A stretch of DNA of 64,000 nucleotides, taken from positions 2,170,001 to 2,234,000 of the forward strand of contig NZ_JAQLOI010000001.1 in assembly GCF_028204155.1 (NCBI RefSeq). Reading direction: 5' to 3'. Under the pieces are notes generated by a model. The model was given only the letters and a program-made list of their open reading frames with translations, was not told the origin of the DNA and searched no databases. This document shows, piece by piece, positions 18,608 through 27,583 of the stretch. How positions within the stretch are numbered: the stretch's first letter is position 1; every line of letters begins with the position of its first letter. The translations under genes and the position numbers were made by a program. The DNA comes from Vibrio algarum (GTDB taxonomy: Bacteria > Pseudomonadota > Gammaproteobacteria > Enterobacterales > Vibrionaceae).

Positions 18608-19554
18608 GCTATTTCCTTAGGCCCTGCTGGCACAATACCACTTGGATTCAATGCCTTGAGAGAATAGTACCCCTGTTTTATATGATCGATTTTTACCGTG
18701 TCTGATATACCTTTAATAGCTAAAATTCGCTTCACATAACGAGACAAGTTTGGCATTTGTGCAATAAGATTACGGTTAGTCTTAAACAGGCCATAATAAG
18801 CGGCATCAAAACGTACTAAGGTAACAAAAGTTCTAATATCCGTTTCCGTAAGTTCCTCTCCCAAAAGAAAGGATCTATCGTCAGACAGCAGGATCTCTAG
18901 CTTATCTAAAGTACTGAACACACTCTCATATGCTTCTTCATAAGCCAGCTGAGAACTTGCAAAGCCCGCTTTATAAACACCATTATTCAGTTCGTTATAT
19001 ATTTCTACATTCAACGTATCAATTGCTTCCGCCAAATGTTCTGGGTATAGATTCAACGTAGAACCCGTTAGATGGTCAAACGCACTATTAAGCATACGAA
19101 TAATATCGGCAGATTCATTATTGACAACAACACCCTGTTTTTTGTCCCAAAGGACCGGTACCGTTGCTCGTCCGGAATAAGACGCATCCGCTTGGGTGTA
19201 TAGCTGATGCAGATATTCGTGCTCGTTTAACGAGTCAGTTGTCGCATCTGGAAACCTATCAAACTTCCAACCTTGATCCGTCATTATGGGGCTAACTACA
19301 GAGATTGTAATATAGTCATTTAGACCTTTTAGCGCGCGTGCCATCAAAGTCCTACTGGCCCAAGGACATATATAGGCAACGTAAAGATGATAACGGCCTT
19401 TTTCAGCCTTAAATCCGCCATTTCCAGTCGGACCAGGTTGACCATCTGGTGTTATCCAGTTTCTGAAGCTTGAAGTTTGCCTTACGAAACGACCTTGCTT
19501 GTCTTTTGACTGAACTGGTTGCCAATCTTTTGTCCATACACCGTTTACCAACAT
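18604..19554 (-). CDS. yqjG: Glutathionyl-hydroquinone reductase (xi-class GST, YqjG)
   Basis: The 316-residue protein has a thioredoxin-like N-terminal domain with the catalytic cysteine C63 in YICPWASR and an all-alpha GST C-terminal domain. SFRNWITPDGQPGPTG and the length are typical of the YqjG/ECM4 family. These enzymes remove glutathione from glutathionyl-hydroquinones. The start has GGGG about 6 bases upstream. A DoxX gene lies 43 bases upstream, the same order as yqjF-yqjG in E. coli, and the dioxygenase gene overlaps its stop. The operon probably protects against quinones or electrophiles. Confidence 0.92.
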   Translation of the reverse strand: MLVNGVWTKDWQPVQSKDKQGRFVRQTSSFRNWITPDGQPGPTGNGGFKAEKGRYHLYVAYICPWASRTLMARALKGLNDYITISVVSPIMTDQGWKFDRFPDATTDSLNEHEYLHQLYTQADASYSGRATVPVLWDKKQGVVVNNESADIIRMLNSAFDHLTGSTLNLYPEHLAEAIDTLNVEIYNELNNGVYKAGFASSQLAYEEAYESVFSTLDKLEILLSDDRSFLLGEELTETDIRTFVTLVRFDAAYYGLFKTNRNLIAQMPNLSRYVKRILAIKGISDTVKIDHIKQGYYSLKALNPSGIVPAGPKEIA

Positions 19555-19597
19555 AACCTACCCCTTACGTTAACTCATTCGATTCTTGAGCTAATTA

Positions 19598-20044
19598 CTA
19601 TTTATCCAGTTTATTCAGCAATAATTGATCAACTGAATATCGACCACCACCTTGGAAAACTAATGACAAGGATGCGACAGTAAGCATCAAAGCAAACTCA
19701 TAACCATTGTTAGAAACAAATAAACCGTTTCCAATATGCACCGTCATTGCCATTGCCATTGTAAATGCGACAGCTAAAGCTGCAGGTCTTGTCAACAAAC
19801 CCAAAAGCAGTGCTAATCCACCAAAAAACTCAGCGCTGCCGGCCAATAACGCCATTAAATAGCCCGGCTCAAAACCAATGCTTGCCATCCACTGACCTGT
19901 TCCTTCAAGGCCATAGCCTCCAAACCAACTAAATAACTTTTGTGAACCATGTGCGGCTAAAATAACTCCGAGGGGAGCTCGTAGGATCAATGCTGAAAAA
20001 GCGGATTCTGATGACAGCATTTTTTTAAGTAGTTCGATATTCAT
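19598..20044 (-). CDS. yqjF: DoxX-family membrane protein (YqjF-like)
   Basis: The 148-residue protein has four hydrophobic helices and the DoxX hallmarks RAPLGVILAAHGSQKLF, then GGYGLEGTGQWM, and GSAEFFGGLALLLGLLTRPAAL. DoxX proteins sit in the inner membrane and have been linked to thiol and redox homeostasis. This gene heads the yqjF-yqjG-ygiD group on the minus strand. Its promoter should lie in the 270-base AT-rich gap before 20314, which it shares with the divergent binding-protein gene. Confidence 0.87.
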   Translation of the reverse strand: MNIELLKKMLSSESAFSALILRAPLGVILAAHGSQKLFSWFGGYGLEGTGQWMASIGFEPGYLMALLAGSAEFFGGLALLLGLLTRPAALAVAFTMAMAMTVHIGNGLFVSNNGYEFALMLTVASLSLVFQGGGRYSVDQLLLNKLDK

Positions 20045-20313
20045 AATTAATTTCTCTTGTGTTCAATGTATGCTACACAATGTACATCGACACTAAATGT
20101 TTATAAATACTCGAATCATTTACTAATTAACAACATAATGTTTCTAATGATATATAGCCGATAGATGACTATTTAGTAAATCGATCTACTTCCGTTTTGC
20201 TAGCGACGTTTTTAACAAGAAATTTCCATTTCAGGTCAAAATGTTTATAACGTTTTAATATTTATTGTCACAAATGGTCTAAATTTAAGGGATATCAATA
20301 TAGAAGGACAGTA

Positions 20314-22032
20314 ATGACAAGATTCTCTTACTCAGCTATGGTTTTGGCGCTGCTACTCAGTAACCCTAGCAAAGCTGATGACACCAAACTCAGATTAATT
20401 GAATCTTGGGTTGATAACGAGTTCATTCATTCTACCCTTTCAAAACAACAACAAATCGACGAATTAGTTTGGCTAGCAGAAGCGACAAAGCCTTATCGCG
20501 GACTTTCGATTAAAGTCGTTTCCGAGAATATTAAGACACATGAATATGAGTCAAATGTTCTCGCAAAAGCATTCACTGAAATCACGGGCATACACGTCGT
20601 TCACGAAATTACAGAGGAAGATGACCTTGTAAAAAAAATGCAGTTGCAACTGGATACCGGCATTAATCTGTATGACTCATACGTCAACGATGCGGATTTT
20701 ATTGGGACTCATTACAGATACAATAAAACCTTATCTATATCATCAATGATGGCAGATAACTGGAAAGCAATCACTTTACCCTCGATTGATATCGATGACT
20801 TTGTTGGTATCGATTCAGTAAAAGGACTTGATGACCAGATATATCAACTTCCGACTCAGCAATTTGCAAATCTCTATTGGTATAGAAAAGACTGGTTTGA
20901 ACGTCCTGATTTCCAAGACGAGTTTCAACAATTTTATGGCTATCCATTAGGGGTTCCACAAAACTGGGCTGCCTATGAAGATATCGCAGACTTTTTCACC
21001 AATCGGGTAAAACACGTCGATGGAGAACCTGTTTGGGGACATATGGATTATGGTCTTTATGACCCCTCTCTTGGTTGGAGAATATCTGATTCCTGGTTAA
21101 GTTTGGCTGGTGTTAACGATAAGCATCAAGACCATACCGCTTATAAAGGTACGAGTTTCGTTGGCGATTGGGGTATTAGAATTGAAAATTGTCATCCAGT
21201 TGGTGCGTCAGTATCGAGAGGTGGAGCCCTAAATAGCCCTGCAGCAATATACGCGGTGGAAAAATACATTGAATGGCTACATAAATATGCACCACCAGAA
21301 GCCCTTAAGCAGAACTTTTCATCGTCGAGCATCACCCTTGCCCAAGGTAATACAGCACAACAAATATTTTGGTATACCGCTTTTGTCCCAACTCTGCTAA
21401 ATAAAAAGCTCCTAGACAGAGAAGGCAACCCAGTATGGCGATTGGCCCCATCTCCCAGAGGAAAATATTGGCGACCAGGAATGAAATCGGGTTATCAGGA
21501 TATTAGTGGTTGGACTTTTCTGCGTTCAACGCCTAGCAATCGCGTAGAAGCAGCATGGCTTTATGCTCAGTTTGTCACTTCTAAAACGGTTTCCATGAGC
21601 AAATTCTTAACTGGTTTTACACCTATACGACAGTCAGATTTGAATTCAAGCTATCTAAATTCCCGAGCTTCAGAATGGGGAGGATTATTAGAGTTTTACC
21701 AAAGCAACGCCAGAAAATCGTGGACACCTACGGGATTAAGCGTACCGGATTATGCTTTACTTTCTAGTGCATGGTGGCAGCATATCGGTGCTGCACTACA
21801 AAAACATCGTACAGTCAAAGAAGCGATGACAGACCTAGCAACAGAAATAGATGAGAGAATGGCAACCATGAGCCAAAATTCAGATCTAAAATGTGCACCA
21901 AAGATAAGGAAAAAACAAACTGACGCTCATTGGTTAAATCCAGAACACTCTCCATGGCAACAGAAGGATTTGGAAGACAAACCTATTTCTCTACCCTACC
22001 AAGAAGCATTACTGTTATGGCAAGAATACTAG
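20314..22032 (+). CDS. Family 1-type extracellular solute-binding protein without permease
   Basis: The 572-residue protein has a signal peptide (MVLALLLSNPSKA) and the layout of large carbohydrate-type ABC binding proteins. A first lobe contains LAKAFTEITGIHV and a segment reading QLDTGINLYDSYVND. A hinge region follows (LYWYRKDWFERPDF), then a long tryptophan-rich second lobe with AAWLYAQFVTSK near the end. The ligand is probably a sugar or polyol, by family resemblance only. No ATPase or permease gene lies on either side. Its last 16 bases overlap a second binding-protein gene, so the two are translated together. The protein may serve a remote transporter or act as a sensor input. Confidence 0.78.
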   Translation: MTRFSYSAMVLALLLSNPSKADDTKLRLIESWVDNEFIHSTLSKQQQIDELVWLAEATKPYRGLSIKVVSENIKTHEYESNVLAKAFTEITGIHVVHEITEEDDLVKKMQLQLDTGINLYDSYVNDADFIGTHYRYNKTLSISSMMADNWKAITLPSIDIDDFVGIDSVKGLDDQIYQLPTQQFANLYWYRKDWFERPDFQDEFQQFYGYPLGVPQNWAAYEDIADFFTNRVKHVDGEPVWGHMDYGLYDPSLGWRISDSWLSLAGVNDKHQDHTAYKGTSFVGDWGIRIENCHPVGASVSRGGALNSPAAIYAVEKYIEWLHKYAPPEALKQNFSSSSITLAQGNTAQQIFWYTAFVPTLLNKKLLDREGNPVWRLAPSPRGKYWRPGMKSGYQDISGWTFLRSTPSNRVEAAWLYAQFVTSKTVSMSKFLTGFTPIRQSDLNSSYLNSRASEWGGLLEFYQSNARKSWTPTGLSVPDYALLSSAWWQHIGAALQKHRTVKEAMTDLATEIDERMATMSQNSDLKCAPKIRKKQTDAHWLNPEHSPWQQKDLEDKPISLPYQEALLLWQEY

Positions 22033-22739
22033 CACTTTTAGGTTTGTTTTTGTCCATGCATATCCATGCAGAGATCCGTATTCTAACGTTTGCGTCACCG
22101 CCGTTAGTTAATTTTCATAAAAGCGATGATATACATACCAATCACCATTTTACGGGATTCTCAGTAGATTTGATCGACAAAGTATTTAATGACACGAATT
22201 CGAAATATTCGATACAAAGCAAACCTATAAAACGCGCACTGTATGAAACCAAAGCCATACAAAATACGTGCACTTTCCCCATTGACCGAACACAAGATAG
22301 AGAAGCCCAATTCAAATGGATAGGACCCGTTGCAATTAATCGTTACGCTTTGTACAGCGCTCCAAATACACCCATTTCATTAACAACGTTAATAGATGCG
22401 AAAACTTATACTCATGCAGTCTATTCAGGTACGGCGATCGCCAATTATTTACGAGAACGTCAATTTCATATGTACGAAACAAAAAGCCTGTTACAAGGGC
22501 TACGCATGTTGCTTAGTAATCGAGTAGACCTATGGGTTGCAGACACCAACTCGGCAAAGCTTTTGGCAGAGCAAGCACACATAGCGCAATTAAAACCAGA
22601 GCTTATCTTTTTTACCAGTATCGGTTTTATGGCCTGCAATAATGAAACTCCAAATGCAGACCTCTACAAACTCGACATGAAATTGAAAGAGATGTATCAA
22701 TCAGGTGAAGCACAAAGGATTCTTCATTTAGATGAGTAA
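22017..22739 (+). CDS. Small SBP_bac_3-type periplasmic binding protein
   Basis: The ATG at 22017 is chosen because it begins a signal peptide (MARILALLGLFLSMHIHA) and gives a 16-base overlap with the preceding gene; a longer frame from 21930 lies inside that gene and lacks a signal. The 240-residue mature-type protein follows the family 3 binding-protein layout: FTGFSVDLIDKVF, then IDRTQDREAQFKWIGPV, then DLWVADTNSAKLL. It ends with a conserved helix containing KEMYQSGEAQRIL. Such proteins bind amino acids or similar ligands. A partial copy of its tail follows at 22788-22850. Confidence 0.8.
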   Translation: MARILALLGLFLSMHIHAEIRILTFASPPLVNFHKSDDIHTNHHFTGFSVDLIDKVFNDTNSKYSIQSKPIKRALYETKAIQNTCTFPIDRTQDREAQFKWIGPVAINRYALYSAPNTPISLTTLIDAKTYTHAVYSGTAIANYLRERQFHMYETKSLLQGLRMLLSNRVDLWVADTNSAKLLAEQAHIAQLKPELIFFTSIGFMACNNETPNADLYKLDMKLKEMYQSGEAQRILHLDE

Positions 22740-22787
22740 ATGCATTTATTAATGACGTCTCGTATGCATTCCCACACCGGAGCATAG

Positions 22788-22850
22788 GAAAGAGACAAAG
22801 AAATGAATCAATCAGGAGAGGCGCAAGCCTTCCTCAATTTGGAAGAATAA
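22788..22850 (+). pseudogene. Remnant of a duplicated binding-protein C-terminus
   Basis: The frame 22788-22850 reads ERDKEMNQSGEAQAFLNLEE then stop. It closely parallels the end of the preceding gene (KEMYQSGEAQRILHLDE then stop), keeping KEM-QSGEAQ and the L-L-E ending. An in-frame TAG lies just before it and no longer frame exists. It is best explained as the surviving 3' end of a decayed tandem duplicate. The shared terminator follows at once. Confidence 0.7.
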
Positions 22851-22880
22851 AAAAAGCAGCAATTCGTATTGCTGCTTTTT
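22851..22880 (+). terminator. Intrinsic terminator after the binding-protein pair
   Basis: A 12-bp perfect stem (AAAAAGCAGCAA / TTGCTGCTTTTT) with a 6-nt loop ends in a T run. Flanking A and T runs let it work from both sides, also for the convergent carbamoyltransferase gene. Confidence 0.88.
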
Positions 22881-22909
22881 AAGTCAAATAGATGTAAATG
22901 AATCAGAGG

Positions 22910-23956
22910 TTATAAACCGGCTAAGAAACCAGTGATTTTCTCTTCGTGGGCGATTCGAGTTGCTTCGCTAGGTTCCTGAATATTTTTGTGTGTAAAGTAC
23001 ACAAGAATGGCCATTTGCGCCGTTAAACGGTTTTCTGCTTCATCAAATGCCACTGAATATTCACTTTCAAGCGCGCCACGAGTCACTTCTTCTTTGTCGT
23101 TTGCAGGTAAGCAATGCAATAACATAGCACCAGGTTTCGCTTTCGCCATTAACTCTTCTGTAATGACATAATCTGGCATAAATGCAGCTAAACGCTCAGC
23201 TTTCTCATCCATTTGAGTAACCCAATAGAAACTATCACCGTAAACAACATCACAATCACTGATTCGTTCTACATCGTCGGTAATTTCAATGTGGCCGCCA
23301 GACTCTTCACAGAAAGACTCTGCCATGTCAATCCACTCTTGTTCCATTTGATATTTCTTTGGACCAATTTGCTTGAAGCCCATACCATATTTAGCACAAG
23401 TCAGCATTAAAGAGCGACAAACGTCAGTAGCATCTCCCATGAAAGCAAGCGTTAAATCTGACAGTGTTCGTCCATCTGTAATATGCTCTTTCACAGTAAA
23501 TAAATCGGCTAGCATCTGTGTTGGATGAAAACGTGTATCTAGTCCATTAATTACTGGAACTGTAGACATTTCGAGTAATCCGTCAAGCGTTTCAGGGCTA
23601 TTTGTTCTGGCCATGATAACGTCACACATACGAGATAAAACACGGGAAGTATCATCTATCGATTCTTTACCACCTAAATGGATATCTTTAGGGGATAAAA
23701 ACAGTGCGTGACCACCCAACAACGTGGCTGCAACTTCAAAAGAAACACGCGTACGAGTTGACCCCGCTTCGAAAATCATGCCAACAGACTTTCCTTTAAA
23801 TAATTGAGGCACTGCATTATCTTTTCTTGCTTCTTTCAAATAGCTCATCAGTTCCATCATATTATCCATCTCTTTTACCGAGAAGTCTTTCATTGAAACC
23901 ATATGTTCTATATTTGCTTTATTTAGGTCAGTAGCGCTTGAAGATGGAAGTTTCAT
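22910..23956 (-). CDS. Putrescine carbamoyltransferase (AgDI pathway)
   Basis: The 348-residue protein is in the aspartate/ornithine transcarbamylase superfamily. The carbamoyl-phosphate site reads STRTR, then HPTQMLADLFTV; the second-substrate site includes HCLPA. The extended C-terminal helix (HKNIQEPSEATRIAHEEKITGFLAGL) and the start of the chain resemble putrescine rather than ornithine carbamoyltransferases. It converts N-carbamoylputrescine and phosphate into putrescine and carbamoyl phosphate, the middle step of agmatine catabolism. The start has AAGGA 7 bases upstream. The other pathway genes (kinase, antiporter, deiminase) lie upstream in this window. It has its own promoter region behind a terminator. 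An ornithine-using enzyme is possible but the context argues against it. Confidence 0.87.
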   Translation of the reverse strand: MKLPSSSATDLNKANIEHMVSMKDFSVKEMDNMMELMSYLKEARKDNAVPQLFKGKSVGMIFEAGSTRTRVSFEVAATLLGGHALFLSPKDIHLGGKESIDDTSRVLSRMCDVIMARTNSPETLDGLLEMSTVPVINGLDTRFHPTQMLADLFTVKEHITDGRTLSDLTLAFMGDATDVCRSLMLTCAKYGMGFKQIGPKKYQMEQEWIDMAESFCEESGGHIEITDDVERISDCDVVYGDSFYWVTQMDEKAERLAAFMPDYVITEELMAKAKPGAMLLHCLPANDKEEVTRGALESEYSVAFDEAENRLTAQMAILVYFTHKNIQEPSEATRIAHEEKITGFLAGL

Positions 23957-24238
23957 AACTAGATCCTTTTTACATCATTGAATGTTATTATTTATATTAA
24001 AGTTTTATAAACATGTATTATTTAAACTTATAACTGCAGTAAATAATTTAATATTATTTCCCACTCATTATTTTCGATGACTTAAGTATCTACTATAAAA
24101 TGGTAGGATTCTAAAACCAGAATCACTAATCGGTGACGAGTGATATAGTGAATATAAATGCATGACAAGAATCACAATTATTCTTTTCCAACTAATTTAT
24201 TTTTCGATAATTGATTTTGATACGTATAATTCATGATC
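23957..24238. other. AT-rich upstream region of the carbamoyltransferase gene
   Basis: About 280 bases between the carbamoyltransferase start and the TetR-gene terminator hold no open gene. The sequence is very AT-rich and should carry the carbamoyltransferase promoter. No clear operator palindrome was recognised. Confidence 0.5.
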
Positions 24239-24285
24239 AAAAAAAGCCAAGCACCTGATTTTACTCAAATGCTTGGCTCTTTTTA
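24239..24285 (-). terminator. Terminator of the carbamate kinase-TetR transcript
   Basis: A 9-bp perfect stem (AGCCAAGCA / TGCTTGGCT) with a 16-nt loop is flanked by an A run on the left and a T run on the right. On the minus strand it directly follows the TetR stop codon and ends in a T run. Confidence 0.82.
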
Positions 24286-24296
24286 AACCGTATTGC

Positions 24297-24902
24297 TTAA
24301 TTGACTTTAGGTAAGATCTTAGGCAAATATGCACCGATGTACGCCTCAGTAATCACCTGAGCTTCTCTCGCCATTTCTGGTTCGATTTCACCAATTTGCC
24401 GAAAATTTAGTGAATACACCTTATCAGCAACTTGCAGGGCTATAGCAAAGATATTCACATCTTTTGGCAGCTCTGGCAGCACAAAATATCGACGATAAAT
24501 TTGCTCTACTTTTAGTCCAAGCAATAGGTCATTTCGTGCATCTTCGGTTCGTACCGAGGCATAAGTATGCTGACCCAACAAAGTATGTTGTGCTAGCGGA
24601 GACTTTCGATAATAGTCTACAAAACCTTGTTCAATCATACGGTTAATATCAGACCAATGATGTATTTGGTCTTCTACGATCGAATCTTCCAATACATGAA
24701 TAAAATCGTCAAATATCCCTTTCATCAATTCGCATATAAGTGATTCAATATTTGGATAATGATGATAAACAGTGGAAGCGGCAATCGACGCCTCTTTAGC
24801 CACATCATATATTGATATCGAGTCAACACTACGCCTTGATGCTAAGGTGACAGCAGCTTCATGTATTCGTTCAAGTCTTTGTTCTGTAGACTCTTTCTTC
24901 AT
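24297..24902 (-). CDS. TetR-family transcriptional regulator in the agmatine locus
   Basis: The 201-residue protein has an N-terminal TetR helix-turn-helix (about 10-55) with ISIYDVAKEASIAASTVYHHYPNIESL, and an all-helical ligand domain. It follows the carbamate kinase gene by 26 bases and ends at a terminator, so the two are co-transcribed. It is likely the local regulator of the agmatine genes, perhaps responding to agmatine or a related amine. That role is inferred from position only. Confidence 0.85.
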   Translation of the reverse strand: MKKESTEQRLERIHEAAVTLASRRSVDSISIYDVAKEASIAASTVYHHYPNIESLICELMKGIFDDFIHVLEDSIVEDQIHHWSDINRMIEQGFVDYYRKSPLAQHTLLGQHTYASVRTEDARNDLLLGLKVEQIYRRYFVLPELPKDVNIFAIALQVADKVYSLNFRQIGEIEPEMAREAQVITEAYIGAYLPKILPKVN

Positions 24903-24928
24903 TTAAAATCAACCTTTTGACGCCCACT

Positions 24929-25843
24929 TTAGAGACGAATATGTGTGCCTGAAGTCCCATTCATAATCTCAAAAGCTTTATGTAAAGAACCAATATGCCC
25001 TGTACCCTTTGTTTCCTGTGCAAACTCACAGCAAGCATCTACTTTTGGTGCCATTGAACCGGCGGCAAAAGTGTATTGCTGTAGTTGTTCTACTGTCACA
25101 TCATAGAGTGCAACTTCTGTGGGTTTACCCCAGTCGATGCAGACATTATCACCATCTGTCAATATAAGGAAATGTTCCGCATTTAATTGCTTAGCTAACG
25201 TCGCAGCAGACAGATCTTTATCGATAACCGCTTCAACACCCGTCACGCCATTATTGTCTTCAATAATCGGACAACCTCCACCACCACAACATATTACCGT
25301 ATGGTCAGCCTCCAATAAGGTGCGAATACTATCAATTTCGACAATTTTTTGTGGGTAAGGAGAAGGAACCACTCGTCTCCAGTAATCACCATCTTCTTTT
25401 ATGCTCCAACCAAATTGCTCCGCTTTCTCTTGCGCGACTTGTTTGTCATATACCGGACCGATAAATTTACTTGGGTCAGAAAACGCAGGGTCATATTTGT
25501 CGACAGCTATTTGTGTCAATAAGGTACTTACTTGTCCGTTCGGCATATATTTCTTAAGCCCTTGAGCCATAAGATAACCTATCATACCTTGTGTTTCGGC
25601 ACCCAGTACATCCAAAGGGTACGGAGGTACATCGGTGTAAGCCAGATTTTGCAGAGCCAGTAAACCTACTTGTGGACCATTACCATGAACGATAACCACC
25701 CGATAGTTTTCACTGAGTTTCGCTAATGCCTCTGAAGCAATGTCAATATTTTTAACTTGATTTTCGCAACTCATTAATTCGCCACGTTGTAATAGTGCAT
25801 TGCCGCCAACAGCAACAACTATAATAGGTTTTTTATTGTTCAT
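24929..25843 (-). CDS. arcC: Carbamate kinase
   Basis: The 304-residue enzyme of the amino-acid kinase superfamily has the glycine-rich start VVAVGGNALLQRGE, VIVHGNGPQVGLL, the CCGGGGCPI loop and GVEAVIDKDLSAATLA, all diagnostic of carbamate kinases. It uses carbamoyl phosphate and ADP to make ATP, carbon dioxide and ammonia, the energy-yielding last step of agmatine breakdown. ATG 25843 is preferred over TTG 25855 because GGTGAG lies just upstream of it. It is the first gene of a minus-strand unit with TetR and is divergent from the antiporter. The pathway-specific name would be aguC. Confidence 0.93.
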   Translation of the reverse strand: MNNKKPIIVVAVGGNALLQRGELMSCENQVKNIDIASEALAKLSENYRVVIVHGNGPQVGLLALQNLAYTDVPPYPLDVLGAETQGMIGYLMAQGLKKYMPNGQVSTLLTQIAVDKYDPAFSDPSKFIGPVYDKQVAQEKAEQFGWSIKEDGDYWRRVVPSPYPQKIVEIDSIRTLLEADHTVICCGGGGCPIIEDNNGVTGVEAVIDKDLSAATLAKQLNAEHFLILTDGDNVCIDWGKPTEVALYDVTVEQLQQYTFAAGSMAPKVDACCEFAQETKGTGHIGSLHKAFEIMNGTSGTHIRL

Positions 25844-26129
25844 CACACTCACCAATTTTTACGTTATTTATTATTTGATGCATTCAATTTATCTCTTTTT
25901 CACTGACTTGAAAGTTGATCAGAATCAATTTTATCGAGTAAGACAATTACCCATCTACTATTTATGGGTGACATCACGTCTTTCTTGTTAAATACATAAC
26001 CATCACCGATAAGTGATTCTAATAACAATTAATAGCGCTCAAAAACATTATATTTGCCGGGTAATTAAATAAATAAACCTCACTAATTAAATAAATTTTA
26101 ATCACGTGAAAATCACACGGAGAAATAAA

Positions 26130-27554
26130 ATGGATACTCAAAGTTCTGGTGGAAAAATGGGGGTCGGAAGCCTCGCCCTATTTAGCCTTTGTGCCGTTAT
26201 TGTCGTTGATACATTGACAGCTTCAGCCTCGATTGGTGTTAGCGCCATCGGTTGGTGGTTAGTCACATTAGTCATTTTCGTTATTCCTTATGGATTAATA
26301 ACGTCTGAATTGGGGACAACTTACCCAGGAGAGGGCGGTATTTATGACTGGGTCAAAAAGGCTTTTGGTTATAAATGGGCAGTTAGAACAACCTGGTTTT
26401 ACTGGATCAATGTTGGCTTATGGATGCCTGCTGTATACATTATGTTTGCGGGTATGTTCGCTGAGCTTTTTTATCCTGACTTATCATTAATTTGGCAAAT
26501 AGCTATCTGTATTGCATTAACTTGGCTGACAGTCTGGGTCTGTAATGTTTCTGTCGATGTTGGTGTTTGGGTTACCAGTGCGGGTGCTATTCTCAAGATC
26601 ATCGTTATCTCGGTGCTCGGTTTCGGTGGTTTTTTCTATGCGGCAAAAAATGGTGTTGCTAACGAGTTCTCTTTCTCCGCAATGTTACCAAGCCTAGACA
26701 CTGGTGTCGCTTTCCTTCCTGCGCTTGTATTCAACCTAATGGGCTTCGAGCTTGTCGCAACAATGACAAAAGAGATGAAAGACGTTCGTGATATGCCGAA
26801 GTCTATTTTCTTAGCTGCCGGTATTACCGCGTTCTTATATGTCTTTGGTACCGTCGGTATTCTCATGGCATTACCTGTAGAAGACATCGGTTTAGTCGCA
26901 GGTATCATCGACACGCTTCATAAGTTATTTGGTGACAGCGCTATGGGTCAGTTCATGGTATACGCCATCGGCATCATGGCACTGCTAACCTTCGTTGGTA
27001 ACATGGTAACGTGGACAATGGGTGCGAGCCGCGCAGCGGCAGAAGCAGCAAGTGAAGGAGAACTACCAGAAGTGGTAGGAAAAATGTCAGAAAAACACGA
27101 TACTCCTGTTGGCGCAAATAATATCACCGGCATCGTATCCACCGTTGTAATTTTAGCTTACGCCGTCTTTGCACAAGGCAGTGACGAACTATTCTGGTCT
27201 GTATTCGCATTTTCAAGCTGTGTGTTCTTACTTCCTTATTTATTCATGTTCCCTTCTTACCTAAAGCTTCGTGTAAGCGATGCAGATACTGAACGTCCTT
27301 TTCGCGTTCCTGGTGGTATGGGAGTTCAATGGGCTCTAAGCATTATTTGTTTCTTAGTCATAGCTCAAGCGGTCATTCTGTTTATCTTCCCTGACTTAAT
27401 TACCTTAAGTGTTGATTGGGTATACAGCGCACCGGTTCTTCTTGGCGTCATTCTAACTATCGCAATCGGTGAATACTTACTTAAGCTAGCCGTAGCAAAA
27501 AAAGTTAACGATATCAATCAGAAGACTGCACAACACCTTTCTGAAAACCATTAA
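26130..27554 (+). CDS. APC-family agmatine/putrescine antiporter (probable)
   Basis: The 474-residue protein has about 12 hydrophobic helices and APC-superfamily motifs: an early GVSAIGWWLV helix, TSELGTTYPGEGGIYDWVKKAFG, then GFELVATMTKEMKDVRDMPKSI. ATG 26130 is chosen because GGAG lies 7 bases upstream; the GTG at 26106 would place that site inside the gene. It sits 29 bases before agmatine deiminase on the same strand and opposite carbamate kinase. It is therefore the probable AguD-type exchanger, importing agmatine and exporting putrescine. Other amine or amino-acid exchange is possible. Confidence 0.85.
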   Translation: MDTQSSGGKMGVGSLALFSLCAVIVVDTLTASASIGVSAIGWWLVTLVIFVIPYGLITSELGTTYPGEGGIYDWVKKAFGYKWAVRTTWFYWINVGLWMPAVYIMFAGMFAELFYPDLSLIWQIAICIALTWLTVWVCNVSVDVGVWVTSAGAILKIIVISVLGFGGFFYAAKNGVANEFSFSAMLPSLDTGVAFLPALVFNLMGFELVATMTKEMKDVRDMPKSIFLAAGITAFLYVFGTVGILMALPVEDIGLVAGIIDTLHKLFGDSAMGQFMVYAIGIMALLTFVGNMVTWTMGASRAAAEAASEGELPEVVGKMSEKHDTPVGANNITGIVSTVVILAYAVFAQGSDELFWSVFAFSSCVFLLPYLFMFPSYLKLRVSDADTERPFRVPGGMGVQWALSIICFLVIAQAVILFIFPDLITLSVDWVYSAPVLLGVILTIAIGEYLLKLAVAKKVNDINQKTAQHLSENH

Positions 27555-27583
27555 TAATAAGCTATCTAGTAGGAGACATAATT

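Noticed and set aside
21930..22016. Longer N-terminus of the small family 3 binding protein
   Set aside because: It would lie in the preceding gene and hide the signal peptide that begins at 22017.
20314..22739. Complete ABC importer
   Set aside because: Two binding proteins are present but no permease or ATPase gene lies on either side.
22910..23956. Ornithine carbamoyltransferase (argF/arcB)
   Set aside because: The superfamily motifs fit, but the extended C-terminal helix and the surrounding aguA, antiporter and carbamate kinase genes favour the putrescine enzyme.
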